In this document: positions 46,342 through 56,399 of the stretch, one piece after another
How positions within the stretch are numbered: position 1 is the first letter of the stretch
Layout: every line of letters starts with the position of its first letter
Source: Nothophaeocryptopus gaeumannii
Taxonomy: Eukaryota > Ascomycota > Dothideomycetes > Mycosphaerellales > Mycosphaerellaceae
Assembly (NCBI GenBank): GCA_031771865.1
Contig: JASISA010000026.1
Span: 1,240,001-1,304,000, forward strand
DNA: 64,000 nucleotides
Direction of reading: 5' to 3'
Notes under the pieces: model-generated
What the model was told of the DNA's origin: nothing
Database searches by the model: none
Seen by the model: only the letters and a program-made list of their open reading frames with translations
Program-made: the position numbers and the translations under genes

Positions 46342-46605
46342 TAGAACGAATGGCCCGTTTGTCACAGGCGTGGCGGGCAAAGGAAGGTGAACGAACGGCA
46401 TGCCGCGGAGCCGGCCATCCTTCGTCCTTCATATCTCCAGCACCACCGCCTTTCTTTAGAGCTCTTCCATTGCTCGACCAGGACCATCTATCCCCAACAG
46501 CTGTGCTGTTTGTCGTTCGTTTCACCGTACCTGGATAAGCATTGGGAGACCGTGGTTGAGAGGAAGGCTTGGTCTGGACATGCTCAACAGTATCTGGGCG
46601 CCAAC

Positions 46606-48098
46606 ATGAAGACGGTGGGTACTACAATCCGCAATGCCTCCAACGGTTGCTGACATCTTCGCAGTTCGACTCATTCCTATCGATATGCGCCCTCGCAGCG
46701 ACGGCAGCGGCCGTGAACCCGGTCGAAGTACACCAGCAAGAGTTCGTAGACTCGAAGAGCGGGGAGCGGTTCATGATAGTTGGCGTGGACTACCAACCCG
46801 GAGGTCAAGGTTCGTATGGCACAAATAGCGGAGACCCTCTCAGCAATGCTACCGTATGCTTGAGAGATGCGGCACTCATGCAGTCGCTGGGTGTGAACAC
46901 CATTCGATCGTACAACGTTGATCCGACCTTGAACCACGACGAATGTGTCTCCATCTTCAACGAAGTCGGAATCTACATGATCATCGATGTGAACTCGCCG
47001 CTTTCGGGTCAGTCCATAGACAGGTCGAATCCCAGCGGCAGTTACACTACCGACTACATTACCCACATCTTCACCGTGGTTGAGGCCTTCAAGGGCTACC
47101 CAAACACTCTTGGCTTCTTTGCTGGAAACGAGATCATCAACGATGTTGGCACCGCCCAGGCCAACCCGCCGTACATCCGAGCTGTTCAGCGAGACCTCAA
47201 GAACTATATCAAGAATCACGCCTCCCGCACGATCCCTGTCGGATATTCTGCTGCTCAGGTTCAGAATGTCTTGCACGATACCTGGGCTTACCTGCAGTGC
47301 AACAACGCCAACGGTACCGGCACCGACATGTCTCGATCTGACTTCTTCGGCTTGAACTCTTATTCGTGGTGCGGTGGCTCTTCGAGCTTTACCACCTCCG
47401 GCTACAACGTCCTGGTCGACTGGTTCAGCAACACCACCATCCCAGTGTTCTTCTCCGAATACGGCTGCAACGTGCCATCTCCTCGTCTGTTCGAAGAAGT
47501 ACCTGTCCTGTACGGCCCACAAATGACCGTCCTTTCTGGAGGTCTTGTCTACGAGTGGACGCAGGAGACGTCCAACTATGGTCTCATCAATGCCAACCAG
47601 AACGGCTCTGCTTCCCTCCGTGACGATTACAACGTTCTGGAGTCACAATACAACAAACTCAATATTACTCTGATTACGACGCAGAACCAGACTGCCACCA
47701 ACCTGCAAGCTCCAGACTGCAGCGCCGAGCTTATTAGTAGCGACGACTTCAGCACCGACTTCAACATTCCACAACCACCCCAAGGCGCGAACGCCATCAT
47801 CCAGAACGGTGTCTCCAACGCGCCCAAGGGCAGCATCATCAGCGTCACTCAGACCAGCGTGCAAGTCCCAGTGTACGCCACAAACGGCGCCCAGATTCAG
47901 AACTTGACTATCAAGGCAGCCTCGAGTGCTAATAGACCTGGTTCCGGCTCCCTTTCTACCGGTTCTGCATCTGGCTCGGGCGCTACAGGCTCGGCATCTT
48001 CGACTTCGAGCGGATTTGCTGCGCGAGCGACCGCGCCAGGCATCCGTGGCGGTGCTGTTGCTGCGGCGGTCTTTGGCGCTGGCATGTTCGTCTTGTGA
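46606..48098 (+). CDS. GH72 beta-1,3-glucanosyltransferase, GPI type (Gas/Gel)
   Basis: Exon 1 is only 9 bp (46606-46614, Met-Lys-Thr). A 50-bp intron (GTGGGT..GCAG) follows, and exon 2 is 46665-48098; 480 aa. The join makes the signal peptide MKTFDSFLSICALAATAAA. GH72 blocks: GERFMIVGVDYQPGG, MQSLGVNTIRSYNVDP, the acid/base Glu in LGFFAGNEIINDVG (about residue 159), DFFGLNSYSWCG, and the nucleophile Glu in IPVFFSEYGCN (about 268). There is no X8/CBM43 domain. A Ser/Gly linker and a hydrophobic tail (AVAAAVFGAGMFVL) indicate GPI anchoring. It elongates beta-1,3-glucan in the cell wall. Confidence 0.93.
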
Positions 48099-48764
48099 GA
48101 AGGTGGACAGAAAGACTCCGGGGAAGCTGGACTACTTCCTTGGAGCAGGGAATATGAGTATGAAAATGGCTTCGTGGCCGACATGTGTTGTTCTATTGCA
48201 TTCAGCGAGCGACAGATTAGAGCAGGAGAAGATTCTGGAATAACGGGACATGAACTGAGATATCCAACGTGCTTGGTGTTATTGGTCTGATTAAAGAGAG
48301 TTCTAGAGATACAGTGTAATGCGCAGCTATTTGTGTTCGAGGTCCTGGATCTGGACTTCCTTTCGCATCACTGGCTCCTGTGTCTAGCAACCTTTCGACC
48401 TGTGCGAACCAATGTGGGCCATACTTTGTGAACCGTGACAACCTTCTCTTTTGCCGCCCGACGCTCACATTGCGCAACAGGCCTTTGCCACGCTCACGCT
48501 TATCTCATCCGGTGCGCGTTCGCGAGCAGTCATGTACAGGGCGCACACCAGACACGCCTCAGTATTCTACCAGAGTGCGCTTCGTCCCGCCAAACTTACA
48601 GCCACCACTCGTGCGGCAGAGACGAGCCCTCAATCTCAGCGATCAGCTATGTCTGGGTCAGCATCTCCCAACAGAAACGCAAGTCTGTTTGGATAACTCA
48701 CGTCCTCTCGTGTCTGCACAGAGATTTCAGTATTCACGGTCCCTTCAGTCCAAAATGGACCAAG
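48099..48764. other. Intergenic, nothing recognised
   Basis: Between GH72 and the 3' end of a minus-strand F-box-like gene. Overlapping short frames without motif. Confidence 0.35.
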
Positions 48765-49103
48765 TCAACCTGCTCGTTGAACGGAATCGGGTGCATTGGG
48801 CACAATCGATCGAATTGCTTCGACGCACGAACCACAGCCGAGCTCGCCTTTGCGAATGTCCAGCCAATTGTACATTGGTTGCGAACCTCTGTCCTGATTC
48901 CGTACGATGATGAAGATGGAGTTGGAGTAGTAACCTTTGGCGTACTGGGCGCGCGAGGCGCTGTCGACCTGCATCAGGGTGCAGCGACTCGTTCGGACGA
49001 CTGGACGGTACGCGGGTGTGGCGGTGAAGACCTCGCAGTAGATGTGGTCGTATAGCTCTTGCGGCACGCTTTCAAGTCCTTGGCGAAGCGACGCGCTGTC
49101 CAT
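48765..49103 (-). CDS. F-box-like family protein, short
   Basis: 112 aa from ATG 49103. It carries LESVPQELYDHIYCEVFTA, then TPAYRPVVR and LMQVDSASRAQYAKGYY, closely matching the gene at 39540. The later part (QPMYNWLDIRKGELG) is shorter than in that relative, so the gene may be truncated at its 3' end. It is divergent from the next gene, starts 268 bp apart. Confidence 0.55.
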   Translation of the reverse strand: MDSASLRQGLESVPQELYDHIYCEVFTATPAYRPVVRTSRCTLMQVDSASRAQYAKGYYSNSIFIIVRNQDRGSQPMYNWLDIRKGELGCGSCVEAIRSIVPNAPDSVQRAG

Positions 49104-49370
49104 GGTGGATGTTATGGTGGAAGATGTCTTCAAACCTCGCCGTGGCTTGCCGGTAAGCCAAGCGAATTTCTTCCGACGGAAATGTACGGGGCACATCAGC
49201 GCCGCCATCTTTGACTGTGTATTTAAGCTTTCAGCACCCCGGTCTTCTAGCGCAACGGCGCGCATGTGATGACGCACGGACATCTCGGCAAAGCTGGCAT
49301 TGGGAAGTCGCAAGCTGAATTTCTACAACATCAACATCGCAGCTCAAATGGTGCGAAGCGCTGAGTTGAA

Positions 49371-50071
49371 ATGAAGCACGAACTCAAGGTGGTCGTGTCG
49401 GCAGATTCGCCCTACCTCAAGTACCAACATGACCGGTGAGAACTCCAATCGCCCACCATGGTCGTCTTCTCTGACTGACTCGTCCTCTCAGTCCATCGCA
49501 AATCTTCCCGTCGCGCTGGAAAGGCCACAAAGTCATCTTCACACGAGATATCCTCGAGCGCATCCTCATCCACCTCGATTTGAGAACCATTCTGGACTGC
49601 TTCCGGGTCTCTCGCAAGGTCCGCAACATCATCGAGAACTCCGTCCATCTTCAGCGTCACCTTTGGAAAGTTCACATGCCGGCCGACATCAATGATCGGC
49701 TTCTCGAAAAGCCGTATCTCACCGACCCGAATTACGTCGACCCGCTCATCACGACAGTCAGAACTAAGCTTGATCTCTTTTTCAAAGTGAAGGAAGGCGA
49801 GGGAGTGTACGAGATCTTGTGGCTACCGTTCGACGACGCACATTTCAAGGTGTTCATGCGACGTGCGGATGCTAGTTGGAGGAACATGCTAGTGATGAGA
49901 TCAGCGCAACGAGGAGCAAAGTGGAGGATTGGGTACTATTCGCATCCGTATCGTAAGATGTACTACTACGAGATGAAAGTTTGGGAGACACCGCCGACGT
50001 TTAATCAGGTGCTGTACGCCAAGGATGAGCTCATGAGAACTATTGTGCCGAACGCGAGAGGAGCGCGATAG
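49371..50071 (+). CDS. F-box protein, two exons
   Basis: Exons 49371-49435 and 49492-50071 with a 56-bp intron (GTGAGA..CTCAG); 214 aa. I chose ATG 49371 because only this frame splices in phase with the conserved part. The motif is FTRDILERILIHLDLRTILD, then CFRVSRKVRNIIENSVHLQ and RHLWKVHMP, a fairly typical F-box (I-L-x-x-I-L-x-x-L-D-x-x-T-x-x-x-x-x-x-V-S/C). The C-terminal half has WRIGYYSHPYRKMYYYEMKV and ends ELMRTIVPNARGAR. Probable Skp1-binding adaptor with unknown target. Confidence 0.7.
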
Positions 50072-50344
50072 AGGAGGACCCTCAAGACGCGAGCTGAATG
50101 ATGAGCAAAAAGCTTTGTGGTCTGGGGATGCTGCACTTGATACTGATGTGCATCGCACGTAACCATCGCACTAGGAATGCAGAGAGATCTAAGCGATCCA
50201 AAGGGACTCCTTTTCAATCATCGTCTCAGTGAACGGGAGGCAATTCTATGCCCCTGCTATCGCGACCAGTATGTCGAGCATAGGAGAAATCAAAGAGCTC
50301 TTCCATCTGCCCTGGTTCTCTCAAACTATCAAGACCCAGGATTG

Positions 50345-51140
50345 TAACACCTAACAGTTCTCTGATCCTTGAAAATCGTATCCCTCACCCGCGGTCCAAT
50401 ACTCCATCCCGGCTCCCCATTCGACCAATTATTCCAAACCTATTTCCCCTTCGAACTGGTGAGCACATTCGAGTTGAACTTGAACTTTAGTCCATCGTCG
50501 ACATACAACGCCGTACTCGCATTTGCTCCCGGCCCAGTCCAGTCTATTCTGTAGTTGTGTACTCGTTTCGTCTTATCACAAGGCACCTTCCCCGTCCCCA
50601 ACGTCTTGGTGCCTTGAGCGACCGACGCTTGATTCGTGTAGGAAAGACTTCGGGCTACACCATTCACCTTCGCCCGTTTCGAATTACTTAAAACTCCTCG
50701 CATCCGATATCCATTCAATATCCGTCTCCTGCGTATCATTCGCATAATAAAATATTCCATTTTACACCCCCGCCGCATTCGTCAGAACCGCACACGTCTC
50801 TACCCTCGCGGCGGAAATCGTGAACTTCGTAAACAGTGGTGCGGAGGAGATGGATCCCCCGGCAGACGGAACTTGCTGGCCGCCCGGCACACGCAGGTCT
50901 AGGTATGAGTCCTGGATGTAGACGTTGGAGGGGAAATAGGTATACCCAGCATAAGTGATATTTGTGAAGGTATTTTTGGCGGGTTTCTTGACGGCGAAGT
51001 TGGCAGCTACTGGCCCCCATCGGGAGGGAGGTGCCGGTGAAGGTGAAGGTTGTTGTGCTCGCGTACGTCTAGGTCTGACTTTGAGCGAGTGTCTTCGGGC
51101 CTGCTGCCAGAAAAGTTAGTAGTAGTGTCAGCCCGAGCAT
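50345..51140 (-). pseudogene. Secreted GH16-like (concanavalin fold) protein, dead
   Basis: It starts with a signal peptide MLGLTLLLTFLAAGPKTLAQ at 51140. Further on are ANFAVKKPAKNTFTNITYAG, YLDLRVPGGQQVPSAGG, FYYANDTQETDIEWISD (the GH16-type E-x-D-x-E region), ARSLSYTNQASVAQGTKTL, NYRIDWTGPGANASTALYVD and VWNNWSNGEPGWSIGP. Lesions: TAG at 51069-51071, a frame change near 51015, TAA at 50762-50764, a frame change near 50690 and TAG at 50440-50442. In each stop the context fits a former Gln. Live relatives are extracellular glucan-binding or glucan-cleaving proteins. This copy cannot make an intact one. Confidence 0.75.
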
Positions 51141-51854
51141 ATTGGCCGACAGATAGATGATTGGGACGTGAGAACGTAACATGCAACTGGTGTTTCCCAG
51201 AAGAAATGACGGTCAGGATATTGAAACAATCTGAACCCTTTTGTTCATAGCAACTCTACCAGAGCAACCACTTCCGGGGTCTGGGCTATCTCGCTCTACT
51301 AGATATTCTTTATTTCGGCGGGCAGCATGGTAGCCCTGATTTGGCAAGGTGAAAGACACATGTCGCCTCGTGCCTCAAACAGAGACATTGAGAGTCACGT
51401 GAGGCATAGTCCGCTACCGTCTCTCGTGCGCATTTCAGATGCATGTCTTCAATTGGCAGTACCTGCCTTCGGTCCTCTGAGACCGACAAATCTTCGCTCA
51501 GCGCTTTCGAAGCGAGTTTCCCTGTGGGACGGTTCTTGAGACAGCGGCAGTGTTACGCAGAGGCATGTTCCTGGTCCAATTCTTGTGTGGCGTGTTACTA
51601 CCAGAGCGGACCGAAGCTACTCCTGTTTTCGATCGCGCTGAAGCAGACTCGCATCGTGGACCCACAGTTGGTGTAAGCTTGTAACGGGACCGCGTTAGAG
51701 TCAAGGAAGCGGTGTCGTTGTCCGCATTCAGTCCGTTCGTAAGTCTACGGAAAGACTGGAACGAGGCAAAAGTAATGTGGTCCAGTTCGGTTTGTTCAGC
51801 CGATTCACCGTAGGTCCAACTCTTATGTCGTAATCATCGTGACAGCTTGGCAGA
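51141..51854. other. Intergenic, nothing recognised
   Basis: Between the dead GH16-like gene and the 3' end of Fip1. No motif-bearing frame. Confidence 0.35.
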
Positions 51855-53033
51855 CTACCATCTGCCTCTGCGCCTACCACCTCTCCCTCCGCCTCCGCCA
51901 CCCCGTCCGCCCATCTGGCCTTGCTGCTCTTGCTGCATGATGGCAATCTGCTGGGGACTGAAGCCTTCCATATTCGCAGGGAAGCCACCTCCTTGGTCAC
52001 CACTGGGTCCTTGTGGCGGCTGGAATCCTTGACCACCCTGAGGTGCTGGGCTGCCGTTCTGTCCTGATCCGTATCCTCCGCCCTGCTGACTATACTGTCC
52101 TTGCTGCTGCTGCATTCCTCCCATGGACGGACCACCCATACCCGGCATTCCAGGCATGCCGCCTGACTGCATCATCTGCTGGATAAACTCGACCGGAATA
52201 CCCATTTGTTGTGACATCGTTTCTGCATCCATTCCGGGAGGCATTGGAGGCATACCTCCGCCTCCACCACCACCGCCGCCCTGATTGCCGCCCATGCCGA
52301 ACATGGCCTTCATTTGCGCATCTTGTGACTTCATGTCTGTGATCATGCCGCCCATCGATGATTGCCGTAAAGCATATTGGACCCAGGTGTATTCGTCGAA
52401 TCCATAGTTGAAGAAGTCGGTCTGATCGGTGCCAGGCAACCGCCATGGCTTTGAGTGCTCTGCGAGGTCTGCGTCGATGTCGACTTCTGTAATATGCTTG
52501 CCATTCGCTGGCCATTTCGGTATTTCGTTGACGTCGATCTTGCTCGTTCTCACTTCGGGGAAGTCCTTGCCTTCCTTGCCATTGTGTGTGAGGACGCCCT
52601 TGATGGCAGTCGGTGGTGCGGTCGAGCCGGGTCGGGGCGCTTCGCTCTTCGCGGCCTCGGTCTTGATCGGTGTGCTGCCCTTGTTGGGGTCTTTGATTTC
52701 GACGGCAGCCGACTTCTTCTGCTGTTCTCGCGCTGCTTTGGAGCCCGGCCTGCGGCAAAATTAGATGGGATGAAGAGCTGCTGAAGGCTAGAAATGGACT
52801 TACGGAGGCTTCGCATCGGCATTGTCTAGAGTAATTTGGATGTCCTATACTTGGTCAGTATCTCCCGCTAACAGTTGCCGAGATGTTGTCCCGCGTACGT
52901 CGTCGCTATCGTCGTCGTCCTCCTCTCCCTCTTCTGAGACGTCCATCTTCTGCTCCTTGTACTCGCTGTCCTCAAACTGCTCTTGCTTGACTTCGCCACC
53001 TCCACCGTAGAAATCGTCTTCGTCCTCTTCCAT
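51855..53033 (-). CDS. FIP1: Fip1, mRNA 3'-end polyadenylation factor
   Basis: Exons 52899-53033, 52804-52844 and 51855-52749 (two 54-bp introns) encode 356 aa. The acidic N-terminus MEEDEDDFYGGGGEVKQEQ leads to the conserved Fip1 motif RLPGTDQTDFFNYGFDEYTW near residue 150. The region between carries DNADAKPPPGSKAAREQQ. The rest is Gly/Met/Gln-rich with an arginine-glycine end (GGRGGRRRGRW). Fip1 tethers poly(A) polymerase to the cleavage/polyadenylation factor in the nucleus. The start at 53033 lies 194 bp from the start of Vps11, which is transcribed the other way. Confidence 0.92.
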
Positions 53034-53227
53034 GTTGAATGCGCTGTGTCGTTCTGTCAAGGGTGCAGGCGTGATCGTGTCTTGGGTGAAGTCAAGCGCG
53101 GTCGGGAGGTACGCGACAAGCTCTCGGCCAGAAGTGGTAGTCTCCAGCCACCGCCACGAAACGCTCAACTTCACCGCGCAAGGGCATTCACGTCCCATCT
53201 CCATACCTCTTGACATGGCTCGATAGC
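53034..53227. promoter_or_regulatory. Shared divergent promoter of FIP1 and VPS11
   Basis: Only 194 bp separate the two start codons, so this segment must hold both 5' leaders and promoters. No TATA box is evident, as is common for housekeeping genes. A plus-strand ATG at about 53216 is followed at once by a stop. Confidence 0.6.
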
Positions 53228-56200
53228 ATGGCGCGGTCGGCAAGTCGACCTTGGTAATAAGTCTAGAACTATGCTGACTTCTTGTAGTGGAAGACTTTCT
53301 ACTTCTTCGACGTCTCACAGGTCCGGCTGCCTGACGGAGAAGGCTCGGTATCTCTTGATGTAAGCAATATGAGTATCAACATCACGGTGAAGGTATTTCT
53401 AACAATAGCAGCAAGGGAGCATCGGAAGCATCAGTGCTGGCGCGAACAATATACTACTGGGAACTCCGACTGGCCATGTACATCTTCTGGAGCAGTCCTT
53501 CAAATCCACGCGGTCTTGGAAAGCGCATGATGCCGGGAGCATAACCCACGTCGAGCAGGTACAAGACACTGCCTATCTTCTTACCCTAGCCGAAACTCTA
53601 CAACATGAGCCTGAGCTGAGAGTCTGGACTTTGGATCAGAATGACAAGAAGACCGGGAATCCTAGGTGCCTCTGCAGCCTCACAGTTCACAATGGCCGAA
53701 AGAACTTCCCAGTCAGCGCATTCGCAGTGACAAGCGACCTTGCTCAGCTCGCCGTTGGCTTTGCGAATGGCGCTGTGACGATCGTACGGGGCGATTTAAT
53801 CCACGATCGGGGCACGAAACAGCGAACTGTCTTTGAGTCCGAGGAGCCGATCACAGGTCTGCAATTTCGTGAGGCCAACACCACAGCTCTATACATTGGC
53901 ACTACTTCTAGGATACTGGCATTGGCGATCTCTGGCAAGGCGCAAGGAACACCTGCTCGTACACTGGACGAACATGGATGCGCAGTTGGCTGCATGACAC
54001 TGGATCCTCAATCGAATGATATTGTAGTTGCTCGAGATGATGCTATCTACACGTATGGACCTCGCACCAAGGCACACACATATGCGTATGATGGTGCAAA
54101 GAACTTGGTCGATGTTCACAAGGACTATGTGCTCTTCGTATCACCGCCGGCCAGCAACATCAGCAGAGCAGCTGGACTTCGTGCGTTTGGCGGTACGAGG
54201 GCGGACGAGATATTCAACACCAGCACCTTCACGATTCTCAACGCCGATCTGCGACTGATTGTTCATTCTGCATCAGTCTCAAGTCAAGTCAACAAGGTGT
54301 TCACGATCTGGAGCGACATCTTACTACTGACAATCGATGGCAAGCTTTACCGGTATCATGAGAAGACCTTCCAGCAGAAGCTTGAGATGCTCTATTCCCG
54401 CAACGAATACCCCCTGGCTGTGAATCTTGCACAACGGTACAACATTGATGCCGTCCAGAAGAATGTGATCTTTCGGCGATTTGGTGATTACCTTTACCAG
54501 AAAGGCGACTACGACACAGCCATGCAACAGTATCTCCGCGCCATCGACAACACCGAGCCATCACAAATTATCCGAAAATTCTTGGACAATCAAAGAATAC
54601 GCAACTTGATCGACTATCTGGAAGAGCTGCACGACCACGAGAAGGCGACATCAGACCACACCACGCTGCTTTTGAACTGTTACGCAAAGCTGAAAGATGT
54701 CGACAAGCTTGAAGAGTTCATCAAGCAGCCTGGCGAGCTCAAGTTCGATCTGGACACTGCCATCATAATGTGTAGGCAGGGCGGCTACTATGACCAGGCA
54801 GCTTTCCTTGCCAGGAGACACGAGGAGCACGGCCTCGTCATTGACATCTTGATCGAAGATTTGAAGAAGTACGCAGAGGCTTTGGCCTACATCGTACGCC
54901 TAGAGCCGAAGGAAGCGTATCCCAATTTCATGAAATATGGCACTGTACTACTCGAACATTGTCCGACTGAGGCCACACAGCTATTCATCGAGTACTTCAC
55001 CGGCAACTTCAAGCCGAAGAAAGATGCCGTGATCATACAAGAGGCACCAGCGAAAGAACAAAGCGGTGGCTTCGGAAACATGGCAACATCGGCTGCTCAG
55101 AACCTTGCCGCTTTGATCCCTCTACCCTACATGAACACCAGCGCTGTTCAGACACCTCGAAATGGTGAGACAGCGACTGTCAGTCAGGCACAAGTTGTGG
55201 AGACTATGACTGAAGGAGAGTATATCGAGTACGAAGTGCCGAAGCCTAGAGTCGCTTTCCCGGCATTCATCGACCATCCGGATCAGTTCATCACGTTCCT
55301 TGAGGCCTGTATCAGCAGCGAAGGTGTCAAGCCCGAACACCGAGCCGACTTACATACCACACTCTTCGAGATGTATCTGCACAAAGCTGCCACCTCAAAG
55401 GGGGAGGAGAAAGAGCGATGGGAGAAATTTGCCAAGAAGCTCATCGAGGAGAAGGAGGGTCCAATCGACACTTCGAATGTACTGCTCCTCTCTGACCTGG
55501 AGAAGTTCCGAGACGGCAACATTCTTGTTAGCGAAAAGCAAGGCCTCCGTTTCGATGTGTTCCGATCATACACTGCAGCGCATGACACGCAAGGCGCAAT
55601 CAAAGCGCTTCGCAAATACGGCCCAGAAGAGCCGCAACTTTATCCAGCTGCTTTAGCTTACTTCACCAGCTCTCCACAGGTCCTCGAAGAGGCCGGTCCT
55701 GAAGTCGATGCAGTCCTGAAGAAAATCGACGCAGACGGGCTTATGGCTCCTCTCCAAGTCATTCAGACCCTCTCGAGCAACGCCGTCGCGACAATGGGCC
55801 TCGTCAAACGATACCTCTCCGCCACTGTCCAACGCGAACGTGCCGAGATCGAGTCAAACCGGAAACTGATACAGTCCTACCGCAAAGACACCGTACAGAA
55901 ACAATCCGAAATCCAAGAACTCACCACCAAGCCCGCATCTTTCTCCGCTACGCGTTGTTCATCCTGCGGAGCACCTCTGGATCTACCTACCGTCCATTTC
56001 CTCTGCAAACACAGCTATCATCAACGATGCTTAAATGTTCCTGAGGGTATCGACATCAAAGACGACGTGGAGATTGAATGTCCTGCCTGCGCTCCACAGA
56101 ACCGCATCGTCAGACAAACGCGACAGGCGCAGGGGGAAAGTGCTGGGAGACATGAGCTTTTCAGCACCAGCCTGCAGAACCCTGGCGAGGGAGGGAGGTT

Positions 56201-56297
56201 TGGTGTTATCGGAGATTGGTTCGGGAGAGGTGTAATGAGTGCGAAAGGCGTACAGACCACTGAAGAGAGTCGGAGGGGAAGTTCGGTCATGAGTTGA
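53228..56297 (+). CDS. VPS11: Vps11/Pep5, HOPS-CORVET core subunit with RING
   Basis: Exon 1 is 12 bp (53228-53239), intron 1 has a GC donor (GCAAGT, 53240-53287), exon 2 is 53288-53359, and exon 3 starts at 53412 (or 53409, a NAGNAG acceptor). The product has 989-990 aa. Only the GC-AG intron lets the start join in frame to WKTFYFFDVSQVRLPD, the conserved beginning. The N-terminal beta-propeller includes PVSAFAVTSDLAQLAVGF and LIHDRGTKQRTVFESEEP. The middle alpha-solenoid has ALAYIVRLEPKEAYPNF. A C-terminal RING starts CSSCGAPLDLPTVHFLCKHS near residue 876 and ends EIECPAC. Vps11 is the hub of the endosome/vacuole tethering complexes. Confidence 0.92.
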
Positions 56298-56399
56298 GTC
56301 GGGTATCTTAGAATGAAATGAGAGCTAATAATACAAGGAGTCGCAATCGCTCGTTGGACTCGTCGTTGCTTCGGAGACAAAGATCGCTGCGGTCATCTC

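Noticed and set aside
46569..46828. GH72 start upstream at 46569 in the continuous open frame
   Set aside because: That reading lacks a signal peptide. The 9-nt exon at 46606 with a 50-bp intron gives a proper one.
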